Below the pieces are notes generated by a model. That model did no database searches and was not told where the DNA came from. It saw only the letters and a program-made list of their open reading frames with translations. A stretch of 32,102 bases of DNA from an uncultured Alphaproteobacteria bacterium (GTDB lineage: Bacteria; Pseudomonadota; Alphaproteobacteria; Pelagibacterales; Pelagibacteraceae): the NCBI GenBank assembly GCA_903869725.1, contig CAIQAD010000042.1, forward strand, positions 1 to 32,102, read 5' to 3'. The translations under genes were made by a program, and so were the position numbers. This document shows positions 1-7,903 of this stretch, in pieces. Every line of letters starts with the position of its first letter. Positions within the stretch are counted from its first letter, which is position 1.

Positions 1-46
1 TCATAATTTTATCGCATTCTGAAAATTTTTCGGCACAATCTCCCAT
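1..46 (-). CDS. possible 5' end of a leftward gene cut by the window edge
   Basis: An ATG on the minus strand (44-46) opens a frame that stays open to the left edge, reading MGDCAEKFSECDKIM. The stretch is richer in G and C than the poly-A/T DNA to its right, as expected where coding sequence begins. Only 15 codons are visible, no ribosome binding site is seen, and the product cannot be recognised. It could be chance. The 190 bases between it and the next gene hold only AT-rich intergenic sequence, including an 8+8 base palindrome at 195-210. Confidence 0.3.
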   Translation of the reverse strand, partial: MGDCAEKFSECDKIM

Positions 47-237
47 TTATAAAATAAAAAAATTATTCTTTTCTGCCTTTATTTTTATTTTAAATAAACT
101 TTTTTTAAATCTTCTTTAAGTTAAATTATTTCATTGTAGTCAACTAATGGCTCTTATTAATTTAAAAAATTAAGAACTTTTTATCTGCCTATTATATAAA
201 AATTTTTATAATAAGGTAATTTTTATATGTTAAATAT

Positions 238-1260
238 ATGAATAAAATTTGTATTGTATATACGCATGGTAAATTAGGTGATTTTATTTGGCAGTTGCCA
301 TATATAAAAGCGATTAGCAATTTTCATAATCAAAAAATTACAATTATAACTAGACCAACAACACAAGCAAAAATTCTTTATAGAGATTTAGATTATATAG
401 AAGAAATAATTTATAACGACTTTAAAAAAGACTTTTACTATTGGATTGAAGTAATAAAATTATGGAAAATATTTAGAAATAAAAATTTTGATTATGTATA
501 TTTATTAGATAAAGTGAATAGATCGGCAATTGCTGCTAAATTAGCTGGAATTAAAAATATAATTGGCCTTGGTATAGGTAATCAAAAAAAATTCTTAACA
601 AATAAATTTTTTCTAGATAATGAAGATCAAAGATTATCTTATTCTGAACAATCACAAAAATTTTGCAAATTAAATAGCATAAAAGTGGAAAATTTTTTTC
701 CTGAAATTATTATAAATAAAAAAAGATTGGATTTATTAAAGACTAATTTATATCCATCAAAAAATTTCAAAGTATCTTTTTGTGTTGATGCCTCTGAAGA
801 ATTTAAAATTTGGCCAGAAGAATATTTTTGCAAATTAGCAGATATACTTAATAAAAATAATTTTGGTGATTTATTTTTCTTAATAAGCCACCCAAAAAAC
901 AAATTATATGTAGATAAAATAATTTCTTTATCTAAAAAAAATTATTTTGTAGATTGTTCTAGTTATAATTTGCTTGAAATTTGTAATATAATTTTAAATA
1001 GTAAAATATTTGTCGGAAATAATAGCGGTCCTACCAATCTTGCTGCGGCTCTTAATGTGAAAAGTTATATTTTGATATCTAATACTAGTTTGCGTGAATT
1101 AAAATTTAGCAGAGTAATTCCTATTTTACCGGATGACTATATTGAGCCTGCGGATAATGCAATTAATAAAATTGGTGACAATCTTATAAGAACAAGAAAT
1201 CTAATGAAGAAAGTTACTCCTCAAAGAGTCTTTGATAAAATTGTTAAAACAATCAGTTAA
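238..1260 (+). CDS. glycosyltransferase family 9 (heptosyltransferase-like)
   Basis: The 340-residue protein has the two-lobed layout of GT9 enzymes, which add heptose from an ADP-sugar to the lipopolysaccharide core at the inner face of the inner membrane. Near the N-terminus is the family glycine/aspartate loop (GKLGDFIWQLP, residues 11-21). The C-terminal lobe has a WPEEYF segment (190-195) and the donor-binding signature NNSGPTNLAA (261-270). The length is normal for the family. There is no signal peptide or membrane segment. A TATAAT lies at 207-212 and no Shine-Dalgarno precedes the ATG. The gene stands alone, convergent with the serine hydrolase. The family is fairly sure; the exact sugar and acceptor cannot be read from the sequence. 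Confidence 0.8.
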   Translation: MNKICIVYTHGKLGDFIWQLPYIKAISNFHNQKITIITRPTTQAKILYRDLDYIEEIIYNDFKKDFYYWIEVIKLWKIFRNKNFDYVYLLDKVNRSAIAAKLAGIKNIIGLGIGNQKKFLTNKFFLDNEDQRLSYSEQSQKFCKLNSIKVENFFPEIIINKKRLDLLKTNLYPSKNFKVSFCVDASEEFKIWPEEYFCKLADILNKNNFGDLFFLISHPKNKLYVDKIISLSKKNYFVDCSSYNLLEICNIILNSKIFVGNNSGPTNLAAALNVKSYILISNTSLRELKFSRVIPILPDDYIEPADNAINKIGDNLIRTRNLMKKVTPQRVFDKIVKTIS

Positions 1261-1368
1261 CAAAAATTAATTATATGGTTATAGTTTTAAATTAGAAATC
1301 TAAAATTTTTGTTCGTGATATAGCTTTATAATTCAATATTTCTAGCCTATTTTTGAGAATGTTCTATA

Positions 1369-2469
1369 TTAAATAATTTCATAGAATTTTTTTAATAAAT
1401 TTATAATTCTCAAGTCCGCCGCCATTGACGGATTAATTTTGTTTGTAGTGTAAGCTATGCCTATACCATTTATTGGATCAGCAAATCCTAAAGATCCACC
1501 CCAGCCGTTATGTCCAAAAGACTCTTTATTTTTTCCAAATAACCAACCTCCACGTAATATAAATCCACCGTCTGACCATCTTATAGGCATCATTAAACTT
1601 TGGTCAATTCTATTTTCAGTTTCATGTAAAAAAATATCCAAAGTATTTTTAGATAATAGATTTTTTTTTTGAAATTTATAATCATTAGCTAATAAATCAT
1701 AAATCTTTGCAATTGAACTTGCATTAGCATGACCGTTCATAGAGGGAACCTCTGCTAATTGCCATGCTTTTGTATTATAAAAACCGATCTCATGTTTTGG
1801 ATTATTAAATGCATTAAATTCAATTTCTTCACTTTTAGGCAAAGGATCGCTGTAAAGATTTGCAATATTTGAAAGTTTATCTTTTGAAACGCCAATAAAT
1901 AAATTTAAATTTAATTTTTTTGAGAAATAAGTATTAAGAAATTCACCTATAGTTTTATTGGTAATTTTACGAACAATTTCTCCAATTAAATAGCCATGTG
2001 TTTTTGCATGGTAATAAGTTTTTTCTCCTGATTTGTGATCAGGCATTTGCGTTTGTAAAATATTTATAATTTTATTCCAATCTAATAAATCTTCTTGGGT
2101 GATTTTTTGTTTAAAACGATAAAGGCCTGATTGATGATTTAAAATATGTTTTATTTTAATTTCTCTTTTATCACTTGATCTGAATTCATTCCAGTAATGA
2201 CAAACAGGTTTTTCAATATCGATTTGATTTTCATTAAATAAAAATGCTACACATGTTTCGTACATACCTTTTGTTGCAGAAAAAATATTTACAATAGTAT
2301 TTTCTTCCCAATTTTTTTTTTGATTTTTAAGTCCTCCCCATAAATTAATTATAGGAGAGCCATTTTTATATATAGAAAAAGAAGCTCCAATTTCTTTTTT
2401 TAATATAAAAGAATTTTCGAATATTTTTTTTACCGGAAAGTATTTTTCCTCACAATATCCGCTAACCAT
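1369..2469 (-). CDS. serine hydrolase, class C beta-lactamase-like family (COG1680)
   Basis: This 366-residue protein belongs to the penicillin-recognising serine hydrolase fold. The nucleophile motif SxxK is SATK at residues 64-67. The second catalytic element appears as YHAKTHGYLIGE (153-164), the form typical of EstB-type esterases, and the third as GHNGWGG (319-325). No signal peptide is visible, so it is probably cytoplasmic, which argues for an esterase or amidase acting on a small molecule and against a true beta-lactamase. It starts two bases after the aceF stop and is probably co-transcribed with the pyruvate dehydrogenase genes, but nothing in its sequence ties it to that complex. 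The substrate is unknown. Confidence 0.8.
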   Translation of the reverse strand: MVSGYCEEKYFPVKKIFENSFILKKEIGASFSIYKNGSPIINLWGGLKNQKKNWEENTIVNIFSATKGMYETCVAFLFNENQIDIEKPVCHYWNEFRSSDKREIKIKHILNHQSGLYRFKQKITQEDLLDWNKIINILQTQMPDHKSGEKTYYHAKTHGYLIGEIVRKITNKTIGEFLNTYFSKKLNLNLFIGVSKDKLSNIANLYSDPLPKSEEIEFNAFNNPKHEIGFYNTKAWQLAEVPSMNGHANASSIAKIYDLLANDYKFQKKNLLSKNTLDIFLHETENRIDQSLMMPIRWSDGGFILRGGWLFGKNKESFGHNGWGGSLGFADPINGIGIAYTTNKINPSMAADLRIINLLKKFYEII

Positions 2470-2471
2470 AT

Positions 2472-4034
2472 TTAAAAGGATAAATTAAATGCGAAATTTT
2501 TTCCTAAACTGTTTTTTAAATCTTGGCAAAATCTAGCAGCTTCTGCACCATCTATTATTCGGTGATCATATGATAAAGAAATTGGCATCATTGCTCTTGT
2601 TATAAAATTTCCACCAATAAATACTTGTTTCATTTCAGTTTTTCCTACCCCAAGAATTGCAACTTCAGGACTATTAATAATTGGAGTAAAGAAACTTCCT
2701 CCTATTCCTCCAAGACTTGATATAGTTATTGATCCACCAAAAAATTCTTTTTTGTCAATTTTAAGTTCTTTGCAAAGTTTACTCACTTTTCTAACTTCGT
2801 TGCTAAGACTTAATAAATCTTTTTTGTCAACATTTCTAATTTTAGGAACCATGAGTCCATGAGGAGTATCTACTGCTATACCAACATGAAAATATTTTTT
2901 ATATATTATATTTTCGTTAGTTGGTTCCAAAGATGAGTTAAAATTAGGATATTTTCTCATACCATTCACTAAAGCTTTCATAATAAAGGCGAGAGGTGTA
3001 ACTGATATCTTTTCTTTAGTATTTAAATCAGATAAATTTTTTCTAAAATTCTCCATATCTGTAACATCGACCTCATCATGTTGGGTTACATGAGGAATTT
3101 CGTTCCATGCTTTTATTAAATGGGGTCCAGAAAGTCTTTTGATTCTTGGAATTTTTTGAACATCAGTTTCTCCAAACTCATCATGAGCGTAAGGTAAATT
3201 TTCTGTTTTTTTAGTCTCAATATTTTTTGTTTCGAGTAAAGTAGTAATGTTTTTTTGATTCATTGAGCTTTTAATATAAAACTTAATGTCTTCTTCTGTA
3301 ACTCGGCCTTTTCTGGCGCTTCCGTTAATTTCATTAATATTTATGCCAAGTTCCCTTGCAAATTTTCTAACTTTTGGGCTTGCGCTTTTAGGATTATTAG
3401 TATTTTCAGAATATAAATTAGAAGCTGTAATTTCTTTTATTTGCTTTGTATTATAAATTTTTTGATTAGCTAAGTATGATGTGCTTTCCAATTCAACTTT
3501 TGCAATTTCCATTCCAGATTCGACAATGTTGCCTTGTTTTAAATTTATTTTTTTTACGATTCCAGAAATCGGAGATGGTATATCAAAACTATTTTCATCA
3601 TCTTCGATAACGATAATAGTATCGTCAATATTTATTTTTTGGTTAAATTTTATTAGTATTTCTGAAAGGATTAATTTTTTGCTACTGCTTAAATCTGGAA
3701 CAGTAAGAGAAGTTAAGTTTTTTTCATCTTCTTTTTTTGAATTTTCTTCAATAGTTTCTTCGATTTTTATTTCTTTATTATTTTCTTCAATAGTTTCTAC
3801 CTCAATCTTACCTATAATATGACCTTCTGAAACTTTATCTCCGATTTTTACATTTAAACTTTTAATTTTACCAGAATAGTTTGATGGAACTTCAACACTA
3901 GACTTATCGCTTTCTAAAGTAATTACTGTATCATTTTTTTCAACATCATTACCTACTTTAATAAGAACTTCTATTATTTCAACATTCTTAAAATCTCCAA
4001 TATTTGGAACGATCAGATCAACAACTTTAGACAT
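2472..4034 (-). CDS. aceF: pyruvate dehydrogenase E2, dihydrolipoamide acetyltransferase
   Basis: This is the core acetyltransferase of the pyruvate dehydrogenase complex, moving acetyl groups from lipoyl arms to CoA. Domains in order are lipoyl domain 1 (about 3-78, lipoyl Lys44 in ESDKSS), a Glu/Lys-rich linker, lipoyl domain 2 (about 107-185), a peripheral subunit-binding domain (about 217-255, with SPKVRKFARELG) and the catalytic domain (about 290-520) ending with the active-site DHRIIDG (His491, Asp495). In lipoyl domain 2 the expected DK is DE: Glu147 (codon 3594-3596, GAA) replaces the modifiable Lys, so this domain cannot carry lipoate. The linkers are charged, unlike the Ala/Pro-rich ones of enterobacteria. 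The gene follows aceE by six bases. No E3 (lpd) gene lies in this window. Confidence 0.95.
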   Translation of the reverse strand: MSKVVDLIVPNIGDFKNVEIIEVLIKVGNDVEKNDTVITLESDKSSVEVPSNYSGKIKSLNVKIGDKVSEGHIIGKIEVETIEENNKEIKIEETIEENSKKEDEKNLTSLTVPDLSSSKKLILSEILIKFNQKINIDDTIIVIEDDENSFDIPSPISGIVKKINLKQGNIVESGMEIAKVELESTSYLANQKIYNTKQIKEITASNLYSENTNNPKSASPKVRKFARELGININEINGSARKGRVTEEDIKFYIKSSMNQKNITTLLETKNIETKKTENLPYAHDEFGETDVQKIPRIKRLSGPHLIKAWNEIPHVTQHDEVDVTDMENFRKNLSDLNTKEKISVTPLAFIMKALVNGMRKYPNFNSSLEPTNENIIYKKYFHVGIAVDTPHGLMVPKIRNVDKKDLLSLSNEVRKVSKLCKELKIDKKEFFGGSITISSLGGIGGSFFTPIINSPEVAILGVGKTEMKQVFIGGNFITRAMMPISLSYDHRIIDGAEAARFCQDLKNSLGKNFAFNLSF

Positions 4035-4040
4035 CTACGA

Positions 4041-7000
4041 TTATAATTTAGTTGGTATTGTTTTTTCAGGATCAATTTTTAATTTTTTCATTGCGTCGAT
4101 TACTATTTTTGAAGCAATCTTTTGTTCTTTAGCAAGAGTACTTAACGTTGTTACTACAATATACTCTTTGTTAACTTCAAAAAATTTTCTTAATTTTTGT
4201 CTTGTGTCACTTCTTCCAAAACCATCGGTGCCTAATGTAACGTAAGTTCCTGAAATATGCGGTCTTATATTTTCAGGAAGAATTCTTATATAATCTGTTG
4301 CAGCTATAAATGGACCTGTTCTTTTTTCGAAACACTTTTCAATATAAGTTTGCTTAGCTTTTTTATCTGGATGTAATAAATTTTCTCTTTCTATTTCTAA
4401 AGCATCCTTTTTTAATTCATTAAAGCTAGTTACACTCCATATGTCAGAATCTATTCCATAATCTGAGCTTAAAATATCTGCTGCTTTAATAACCTCATTT
4501 AATATTGCTCCGGAACCTAAAAGTTGAACTTTTGTTTTTCCTTTATTATTAATTTCTTTATACAAATACATGCCTTTAATAATGTCTTCTTTTTTAACAT
4601 GCTTAGGCATTGCTGGATGTTTATAGTTTTCATTAAGAGTTGTGATGTAATAGTAAATACTTTCTTGTTTTTCATGCATTCTTTTTAAGCCATCTTCAAA
4701 AATTATAGCTAATTCATATGCAAAAGTAGGATCGTAAGTTACGCAGTTTGGAATCATAGAGGCAATAACTAAACTATTTCCATCCTGATGCTGCAAACCC
4801 TCTCCTGCAAGAGTTGTTCTTCCAGAAGTTGCTCCAATTAAAAATCCACGACAGCGAGAATCTCCAGCAGCCCATGCAAAATCTCCAACTCTTTGGAAAC
4901 CAAACATTGAATAAAAAAGGTAAATCGGAATCATTTCAATGTTATGATTTGAATAAGCAGTTCCAGCTGCAATCCATGAAGAAATAGCACCTGCCTCTGT
5001 GATTCCCTCTTCTAACACTTGTCCTTTTTTATCTTCACGATAAGAACTTAATTGTTCTGAGTCGACAGGCTCGTATTTTTGTCCTTCGTGAGCATAAATA
5101 CCAATTTTTTGAAAAAAACCTTCCATACCAAATGTTCTTGCTTCATCAGGAATGATAGGAACCAGTCTAGACGCATAATTTTTTTCTCTTAAAATTTTAG
5201 TTAGGATACTTACTAAAACCATAGTTGTTGAAAGTTCTCTGTCACCCGATTCAGTGTAAAAAGATTCAAATATATCTGCAGGAGGAGTTTTTAACGCGAC
5301 TGACTTTGTTCTTCGAGAAGGTATAAATCCTCCAAGTTTTTTTCTTCTTTCTTTTAGATATTGAATTTCTTCAGATTTATCATCAGGTTTATAAAATTCT
5401 AAATTTTCAACTTGTTTGTCAGTTACTGGAATATTAAATCTATCTCTAAAATAAAACATGTCGTTAACATCTAATTTTTTTTGTTGATGGGTTGTATTTA
5501 TGCTTTCACCACTTTTTCCCATTCCATAACCTTTAATTGTTTTTGTTAAAATAACAGTCGGAGATCCCTTGTGTTTTGACGCAGCATTATAAGCAGCATA
5601 AACTTTATGAGGATCATGGCCACCACGATTTAGTTTCCAAATGTCATCATCTGTCATGTTAGAAACTAATTCTTTTAATTCAGGGTACTTCCCAAAAAAA
5701 TGACTTCTAACATAAGCTCCTCCCTTTGCCTTAAACGCCTGATATTCTCCATCAACGCACTCTTCCATTCTTTTTAGTAATAAACCTGTTTTGTCTTTTG
5801 CAAGCAATGAATCCCAATATGAACCCCATATAACTTTGATTACGTTCCAGCCCGCACCTCGAAATAAACCTTCCATTTCTTGAATTATTTTGCCATTTCC
5901 TCTTACTGGTCCGTCCAATCTTTGAAGATTACAATTGATAACAAAAACTAAATTGTCTAATTTTTCTCGTGCTGCAAGACTTATAGCACCAGTTGATTCA
6001 GGTTCATCCATTTCTCCATCACCTAAAAATGCCCAAACTTTTCTATTTTGGTCTTCAATTAATGTTCTGTTTTGCAAATATTTCATAAATCTTGCTTGGT
6101 AAATAGACATAATAGGACCAAGACCCATAGAAACAGTTGGGAATTGCCAATAGTTTGGCATTAACCATGGGTGAGGGTAGGAAGAAAGTCCACCACCATC
6201 GACTTCTTGCCTAAAATTTTCTAATTGTTTAACAGTAAGTCTACCTTCTAAAAATGATCTTGCATAAATTCCAGGAGCACTATGTCCTTGGAAATATATT
6301 AGATCACCTAAAAATTTTTCATTTTGTGCTCTCCAAAAATGATTAAAGCCCACATCATATAATGTTGCAGCAGATGCAAATGTTGCTATATGCCCACCTA
6401 GTTCTGGATATTTTTTGTTGGCACGAACAACCATACAAGCAGCATTCCATCTAATTAAAGATCTAATTTTTGCTTCCACTGTTTGGTCACCAGGAGATTT
6501 ATCTTCCATCTCAGATGGTATTGTATTAATGTAAGGAGTTTTTTGATTATAAGGCAGATTAGACCCAGAAAGATAAGCTTGATTAATTAATTTACCAACT
6601 AAGTAATTTGCTCTTCTAGGACCATCTCTTTCAACAACACTATTTAAAGACACAATCCATTCTTTAGTTTCTAACGGATCAATATCTTCAGCAGATTCTT
6701 TTTCTAAAGAAGGACTTATAAATTTTTTATATTCTACTTTGATTTCTTCTTTTGGTTTAAGAATATTATTATCTATTTTCAGTTCAGTTTTTTTTGTTAC
6801 AACTTTTTCAGCTTCTTGAATAATTTTTTCTGTTTCAGGCAGTATTGATTTTAGACTTGTCCTAGCTTGTGTAGTTCCGTTGTTAAGAATTGCTATCAAC
6901 GATCCTTTAGATACTTTGTCACCAACTTTAACTTTAAGACTTGAAATTTTTCCATCAAATGGAGACGGCACCTCTACGCTTGATTTATCGCTTTCCAGAG

Positions 7001-7109
7001 TTATTAAGGTGTCATTTTTTTTGATTTCATCTCCCTCTTTAACCAGTACTTCGATAATTTCTACGTTTTTAAAATCTCCAATATCTGGTACCTTGATCTC
7101 CAAACTCAT
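4041..7109 (-). CDS. aceE: pyruvate dehydrogenase E1, homodimeric type, with fused N-terminal lipoyl domain
   Basis: The protein decarboxylates pyruvate with thiamine diphosphate and acetylates lipoyl arms. Residues from about 139 to 1022 match homodimeric AceE throughout (for example EWIVSLNSVVERDG at 150-163, GGLSSYPHP, and the TPP motif GDGEMDEPES at 363-372 followed by INCNLQ). That part alone is the usual AceE size, about 885 residues. In front of it sits a complete lipoyl domain (residues 2-77) with a canonical modification site, ESDKSS (Lys42), then a charged linker (78-138). The frame is continuous and the ATG gives the normal lipoyl-domain start, so the fusion is genuine unless the assembly is wrong. 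Known E1-borne lipoyl domains are on the E1-beta subunit of heterotetrameric alphaproteobacterial PDH; on an AceE-type E1 this is unusual. It heads aceE-aceF. Confidence 0.95.
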   Translation of the reverse strand: MSLEIKVPDIGDFKNVEIIEVLVKEGDEIKKNDTLITLESDKSSVEVPSPFDGKISSLKVKVGDKVSKGSLIAILNNGTTQARTSLKSILPETEKIIQEAEKVVTKKTELKIDNNILKPKEEIKVEYKKFISPSLEKESAEDIDPLETKEWIVSLNSVVERDGPRRANYLVGKLINQAYLSGSNLPYNQKTPYINTIPSEMEDKSPGDQTVEAKIRSLIRWNAACMVVRANKKYPELGGHIATFASAATLYDVGFNHFWRAQNEKFLGDLIYFQGHSAPGIYARSFLEGRLTVKQLENFRQEVDGGGLSSYPHPWLMPNYWQFPTVSMGLGPIMSIYQARFMKYLQNRTLIEDQNRKVWAFLGDGEMDEPESTGAISLAAREKLDNLVFVINCNLQRLDGPVRGNGKIIQEMEGLFRGAGWNVIKVIWGSYWDSLLAKDKTGLLLKRMEECVDGEYQAFKAKGGAYVRSHFFGKYPELKELVSNMTDDDIWKLNRGGHDPHKVYAAYNAASKHKGSPTVILTKTIKGYGMGKSGESINTTHQQKKLDVNDMFYFRDRFNIPVTDKQVENLEFYKPDDKSEEIQYLKERRKKLGGFIPSRRTKSVALKTPPADIFESFYTESGDRELSTTMVLVSILTKILREKNYASRLVPIIPDEARTFGMEGFFQKIGIYAHEGQKYEPVDSEQLSSYREDKKGQVLEEGITEAGAISSWIAAGTAYSNHNIEMIPIYLFYSMFGFQRVGDFAWAAGDSRCRGFLIGATSGRTTLAGEGLQHQDGNSLVIASMIPNCVTYDPTFAYELAIIFEDGLKRMHEKQESIYYYITTLNENYKHPAMPKHVKKEDIIKGMYLYKEINNKGKTKVQLLGSGAILNEVIKAADILSSDYGIDSDIWSVTSFNELKKDALEIERENLLHPDKKAKQTYIEKCFEKRTGPFIAATDYIRILPENIRPHISGTYVTLGTDGFGRSDTRQKLRKFFEVNKEYIVVTTLSTLAKEQKIASKIVIDAMKKLKIDPEKTIPTKL

Positions 7110-7115
7110 AAAACT

Positions 7116-7121
7116 ATTATA
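7116..7121 (-). promoter_or_regulatory. candidate -10 box for aceE
   Basis: A perfect TATAAT on the minus strand ends six bases before the aceE ATG, which would give an almost leaderless mRNA. No good -35 is seen 16-18 bases upstream. Co-transcription from the tRNA-Thr promoter is an alternative, since the tRNA ends only 73 bases upstream on the same strand. Confidence 0.3.
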
Positions 7122-7182
7122 TTTAAATGTTTTTTATAAAACTACAGCTATTTTAGATCAGTCTTTATTAGACAAATTTTAA

Positions 7183-7258
7183 TGGTGCCCACAGCCAGAA
7201 TCGAACTGGCCACCTCTTCCTTACCATGGAAGTGCTCTACCAACTAAGCTATGTGGGC
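7183..7258 (-). tRNA. tRNA-Thr (anticodon GGT)
   Basis: Read on the minus strand, this 76-base cloverleaf has acceptor arms GCCCACA and TGTGGGC, discriminator A and an encoded CCA. The anticodon stem CTTCC/GGAAG holds the loop ATGGTAA, giving anticodon GGT (reads ACC and ACU). The T loop is TTCGATT. It lies just upstream of aceE in the same orientation with no clear terminator between them. Confidence 0.97.
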
Positions 7259-7277
7259 CTAAAAATATTAATTTGTT

Positions 7278-7305
7278 AATTTACACTTATACTAAGGCAA
7301 CTCAA
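7278..7305 (-). promoter_or_regulatory. candidate promoter for tRNA-Thr
   Basis: On the minus strand TTGAGT (7300-7305) and TAAATT (7278-7283) are separated by 16 bases and lie about 20 bases before the tRNA 5' end. Both hexamers are imperfect and the DNA is AT-rich, so this is only a suggestion. Confidence 0.25.
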
Positions 7306-7353
7306 TAATGCTTACTGACACTAGGTTTTTCATTGAAATTAAGCTTCAGAAAC

Positions 7354-7381
7354 TTGACAACCGGCTATTATACCTATTAAA
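7354..7381 (+). promoter_or_regulatory. candidate promoter for cspA
   Basis: A perfect -35 hexamer TTGACA (7354-7359) is followed after 16 bases by ATTAAA (7376-7381), a weak -10. This would leave a leader of about 60 bases before cspA, and cold-shock genes often have leaders that fold. A second possible -10, GATAAT, is at 7398-7403. The 190-base gap between tRNA-Thr and cspA otherwise shows no feature. Confidence 0.3.
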
Positions 7382-7449
7382 CACACTTATCACTTTGGAT
7401 AATAGTATTCAAATTGATCAACAAAATAACGAAAGTAAAATAAAGTAAG

Positions 7450-7659
7450 ATGAGTAGTATAAAAGGCAAAGTAAAGTGGTTCAACGGTAGCAAAGGCTAC
7501 GGTTTTATTGAAAGAGATGACAAACAAAAAGACGTGTTTGTACATATGTCGGCTGTAAAAGATGCTGGAATTGATTATTTAGACGAAGGAGATGTTCTTA
7601 CGTTTGATATCGAGGATGGAAAAAAAGGTCCATCTGCTGTTAATTTAAAAAAAGTTTAG
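7450..7659 (+). CDS. cspA: cold-shock domain protein (CspA family)
   Basis: This 69-residue single-domain cold-shock protein is a small OB-fold that binds single-stranded RNA and DNA and melts RNA structure in the cytoplasm. It has the RNP1 motif KGYGFIE (15-21), RNP2 VFVHMSA (29-35) and the opening GKVKWFN. Length is exactly that of the family. It is the first gene of the plus-strand run toward dcd and murA and starts after a 190-base gap that could hold its promoter and leader. Whether it is cold-induced or constitutive cannot be told from sequence; free-living marine bacteria often have both kinds. Confidence 0.95.
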   Translation: MSSIKGKVKWFNGSKGYGFIERDDKQKDVFVHMSAVKDAGIDYLDEGDVLTFDIEDGKKGPSAVNLKKV

Positions 7660-7677
7660 TTTCTAGATTTTTTTGAT

Positions 7678-7685
7678 GGAGGAGG
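7678..7685 (+). promoter_or_regulatory. strong Shine-Dalgarno for the 64-residue protein
   Basis: GGAGGAGG lies seven bases before the ATG at 7693. It is the most perfect ribosome binding site in the window, where most genes have none, and it fixes the start of the following small gene. Confidence 0.7.
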
Positions 7686-7692
7686 CTCGCCC

Positions 7693-7887
7693 ATGGGTAT
7701 TCATTATGATTATAAGTCTAAGCGTGGTGAAAGAGCAATGCTTAAAGAAGCAAAAAGAAAAGAACGTCTTGCTTTAAGAAAAGCTAAAAGAGCCTCTACT
7801 AATCCTGTCGAGCATGTTGAAGAAGAAAAAATGCACGATATAAATAAACCCATTACATTGGATGATTTAACTAATCCTAATAAGTAA
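7693..7887 (+). CDS. small basic protein of unknown function, 64 residues
   Basis: The protein is not recognised. Its first half is strongly basic and probably helical (MLKEAKRKERLALRKAKRAS, residues 16-35), and its second half is acidic to neutral (HVEEEKMHDINKPITLDDL). There is no signal peptide, membrane segment or Cys motif. The charge pattern would suit a nucleic-acid or ribosome-associated peptide, but that is inference. Coding is supported by the near-perfect ribosome binding site, by its place in the 240-base gap between cspA and the next small gene, and by same-strand spacing. The antisense frame here is open too, but it has no site or family match. Confidence 0.7.
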   Translation: MGIHYDYKSKRGERAMLKEAKRKERLALRKAKRASTNPVEHVEEEKMHDINKPITLDDLTNPNK

Positions 7888-7903
7888 CGAACAGTTTTTG
7901 ATA

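Noticed and set aside
1261-1368. Terminator between the glycosyltransferase and serine hydrolase genes
   Set aside because: Only AT-only arms (CAAAAATT/AATTTTTG with a loop of about 35 bases, and TTAGA/TCTAA) were found; too weak to call.
1457-1672. Open frame on the plus strand inside the serine hydrolase gene
   Set aside because: Pro-rich translation with no motif, fully antisense to a gene with clear catalytic motifs.
3481-3822. 113-codon plus-strand frame antisense to aceF
   Set aside because: Ser/Ile/Phe-rich mirror of Glu/Lys-rich linker and lipoyl codons; no start signal or family match.
6880-7182. 100-codon plus-strand frame antisense to the aceE lipoyl domain
   Set aside because: It is the reverse of a well-supported domain and runs up to the tRNA-Thr gene; no evidence of coding.
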